Position numbers and translations under genes: made by a program. DNA of 9,153 nt from assembly GCA_029287875.1 (NCBI GenBank), contig JARFQH010000343.1, forward strand, positions 1 through 9,153. The letters are read 5' to 3'. Source of the stretch: Desulfobacteraceae bacterium (lineage in GTDB: Bacteria > Desulfobacterota > Desulfobacteria > Desulfobacterales > SG8-13). A model generated the notes under the pieces. The model made no database searches and had not been told where the DNA came from. It saw nothing but the letters and a program-made list of their open reading frames with translations. Of the stretch, positions 7,896-9,153 are shown one piece after another; position 1 is the first letter of the stretch; each line of letters begins with the position of its first letter.

Positions 7896-8789
7896 TCAGG
7901 AGCATATTCGGGCCGTCACGCCCTCGCCCGCCACCTCAAAGCGATCGAAATCAAAGCCGGATGCCTCGGGTAAGCGGCGGATAACCCGAAGGGCGACGTA
8001 ATCGGCGGCCTGCTGCATGAAGACCCTTTTTTGAGGATCGCAGAGCCGCCAGCGGCCCTTGGCGTAAAATTCGGCCCAGTTGTGATACTGTGCCGGATCT
8101 AGTGCGGCGCTCTCCGGGCAATGGTAGCCGGCGATACCACGCGCCGGAACACCCGCTGCACGGCACAGGGCAACAAAGAGGTACATCAATTCCGTGCAGT
8201 CGCCCTGTTTCGCTTGCAAGGCCTGCCTGGCACCGTGGTTTTTTTTGACGTATCCAACGTAGCGGATGTTGCCTGTTATCCAGCGATAAATATTTTCTGC
8301 AGTAGCCAGAGAATTTCCGGCCTTGAGGGACAAAGCAAGCTGACGAATCTGAGGGTCATCGATTTCGATAAACGGTTCTTCAACAAGATGGACCTCGTTG
8401 GTTACTCGGACGCTTCGAAGTGGTCGCTCACACATCAGTAGATCGGCCCTTATGGTGATGACTTTGGATGCATAAGGCGGCAGATTATCGAAAGTGTAAT
8501 GAAAAATACGATTGCCGAAGTCATCTCCTTCAACATCGTAAAGGTGAGAGGACGATATTTTTGTGACGCGTTGTGTTGATGTTTCCGCTACCGGAGCGTT
8601 CACCCAGAGCTCAGCCAGGTTAACGACGTGGTTCGAGGTGTTTTGAATAACAATACTGTAAGATATTCTTTTTAAATGCGTGGAACTATCCGAGGAAAAG
8701 AGATCGAGATTTTGTGTGTGGAAGATAATTATGATTGCAAAGCCGGTTAAAAGTGTGACAAGGATTAATAAAACCGGTCTCTTTAACAT
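7896..8789 (-). CDS. Membrane-anchored transglutaminase-like protein
   Basis: Of 297 residues from the ATG at 8789. The N-terminus has basic LKR then a membrane segment (~residues 5-23, VLLILVTLLTGFAIIIIF) without a clear cleavage site, so the rest probably faces the periplasm as a tethered domain. Residues ~40-120 are beta-rich (YSIVIQNTS, LWVNAPVAE, LPPYASKVITIRADL), resembling the domain that often precedes the transglutaminase core. The core is ~150-255: helix AENIYRWITGNIRYVG, then GDCTELMYLFVALCRAAGVP with nucleophile Cys198, then YHNWAEFY with His236, and LCDPQ with Asp251. The triad is complete, so an active thiol enzyme (protease, amidase or cross-linking acyl transferase) is plausible; substrate unknown. 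TGA is 40 bases upstream of the giant gene's ATG, indicating one operon. An in-frame TTG at 8795 is the alternative start. Confidence 0.92.
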   Translation of the reverse strand: MLKRPVLLILVTLLTGFAIIIIFHTQNLDLFSSDSSTHLKRISYSIVIQNTSNHVVNLAELWVNAPVAETSTQRVTKISSSHLYDVEGDDFGNRIFHYTFDNLPPYASKVITIRADLLMCERPLRSVRVTNEVHLVEEPFIEIDDPQIRQLALSLKAGNSLATAENIYRWITGNIRYVGYVKKNHGARQALQAKQGDCTELMYLFVALCRAAGVPARGIAGYHCPESAALDPAQYHNWAEFYAKGRWRLCDPQKRVFMQQAADYVALRVIRRLPEASGFDFDRFEVAGEGVTARICS

Positions 8790-8799
8790 GCGCAAAAGT

Positions 8800-8805
8800 C
8801 CCCTC
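8800..8805 (-). promoter_or_regulatory. Ribosome binding site of the transglutaminase-like gene
   Basis: GAGGGG reads on the minus strand. It lies 10 bases from the ATG at 8789 and 4 bases from the in-frame TTG at 8795. The spacing is slightly long for the first and short for the second, so the start is uncertain by two codons; this does not affect the protein's interpretation. Confidence 0.6.
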
Positions 8806-9008
8806 TATAGAAATCAGAATAAGTGGTGTCGTTGCGCAACAATTTATAAAACAGTTGGTTAAAGACGCCACCGCCTTTGGAAGAAAAATCTGATCTTCTG
8901 CGTAAAATAAATATAGGCTTAACCACGATGACAATGACCGCAGCAAGGCCGTAAACGTCGTTAGGGCAACGTTTTAGGCGAAGGGAACTTTTTCGCACTT
9001 TAGGGCCC
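8806..9008. other. Upstream non-coding region of the operon
   Basis: No supported gene is seen here. It is A+T-richer than the coding DNA. It contains the candidate promoter, a perfect 10-base palindrome GTTGCGCAAC (8831-8840) between that promoter and the first gene, and a spaced inverted pair TGGTTAA (8856-8862) / TTAACCA (8919-8925). Either could be an operator, but short palindromes like these also arise by chance. A short minus-strand open frame (GTG at 8998) with a hydrophobic stretch crosses the region but has no ribosome binding site. Confidence 0.5.
8906..8934 (-). promoter_or_regulatory. Candidate sigma70-type promoter for the operon
   Basis: On the minus strand TTGTCA (8929-8934, five of six to TTGACA) is followed after 17 bases by TTTATT (8906-8911, four of six to TATAAT). 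It would give a leader of about 100 bases before the transglutaminase-like gene. Other A+T-rich -10-like words nearby (TATAAA, 8843-8848) lack a good -35, so this is only the best of several candidates. Confidence 0.28.
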
Positions 9009-9153
9009 CGGCAAAAAATAATTCCACCTCTTGCTTGTCTTATGGCCCGTCTACTGCGTTACATCCACCCACACGTATCCCGATATGCGCAGGTGGATGT
9101 GCCTTGTAGGCAAACCATAATCCGGCGCAATCGTGTGGAATTATTTCTTACCG
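9009..9153. repeat. Long imperfect palindrome, MITE-like, reaching the window edge
   Basis: The first and last 19 bases (9009-9027 and 9135-9153) are inverted copies with 17 of 19 matching, including a 12-base perfect core (AAATAATTCCAC). Further inside, TTATGG (9040-9045) pairs with CCATAA (9115-9120), CTAC (9051-9054) with GTAG (9106-9109), and ACATCCACC (9061-9069) with GGTGGATGT (9092-9100). All pairs share one axis near 9080-9081, so this is a single fold-back structure with a 22-base loop. It has no coding capacity. It may extend beyond 9153. Likely a miniature inverted-repeat element; a large hairpin in a transcript from a neighbouring gene is the alternative. Confidence 0.65.

Noticed and set aside
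8783..8998. A short minus-strand frame (GTG start, 71 codons) with a hydrophobic stretch AAVIVIVV.
   Set aside because: No ribosome binding site, no recognised family, weak start codon, and it overlaps the candidate promoter and the start of the transglutaminase-like gene.

Overview
The window holds three genes, all on the minus strand, plus upstream non-coding DNA. The moderately high G+C, strong Shine-Dalgarno sites and Sec/Tat-type signal sequences point to a Gram-negative bacterium. The long exported protein, with thrombospondin type 3 calcium motifs, Fn3-like modules and a carboxypeptidase-regulatory-like repeat tail, is of a style I associate with Desulfobacterota and related environmental lineages. 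That taxonomic placement is inference only.

Layout in transcription order (right to left). Positions 9009-9153 form one long imperfect palindrome that looks like a miniature inverted-repeat element and may continue past the window edge. Positions 8790-9008 are the A+T-richer upstream region, with a possible sigma70-type promoter. The first gene (7896-8789) encodes a membrane-anchored transglutaminase-like protein with an intact Cys-His-Asp triad. Forty bases later, behind a textbook ribosome binding site, comes a giant exported protein of about 2,273 residues (1034-7855). A 184-base gap with a G/C-rich hairpin follows. The last gene (1-849) encodes an exported protein with two rhodanese-like domains that both appear to lack the catalytic cysteine; its 3' end lies beyond the left edge.

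The giant protein is the main feature. In order it has a signal peptide with a twin-arginine-like motif, a unique N-terminal region, an Ig-like module, a two-motif calcium-binding linker, four Fn3-like modules, a further Ig-like module, a chitobiase C-terminal-like module, and 13 tandem copies of a ~82-residue beta-sandwich repeat. These 13 copies show a higher-order organisation: a block of five modules (~410 residues) is duplicated, and a two-module piece of it is copied again at the C-terminus. The spacing of the repeat-ending Trp motifs shows this.

The two upstream genes are probably co-transcribed. A reasonable but unproven reading is that the transglutaminase-like enzyme processes, cross-links or attaches the giant surface or secreted protein. 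The rhodanese-like gene may be a third operon member or a separate unit.
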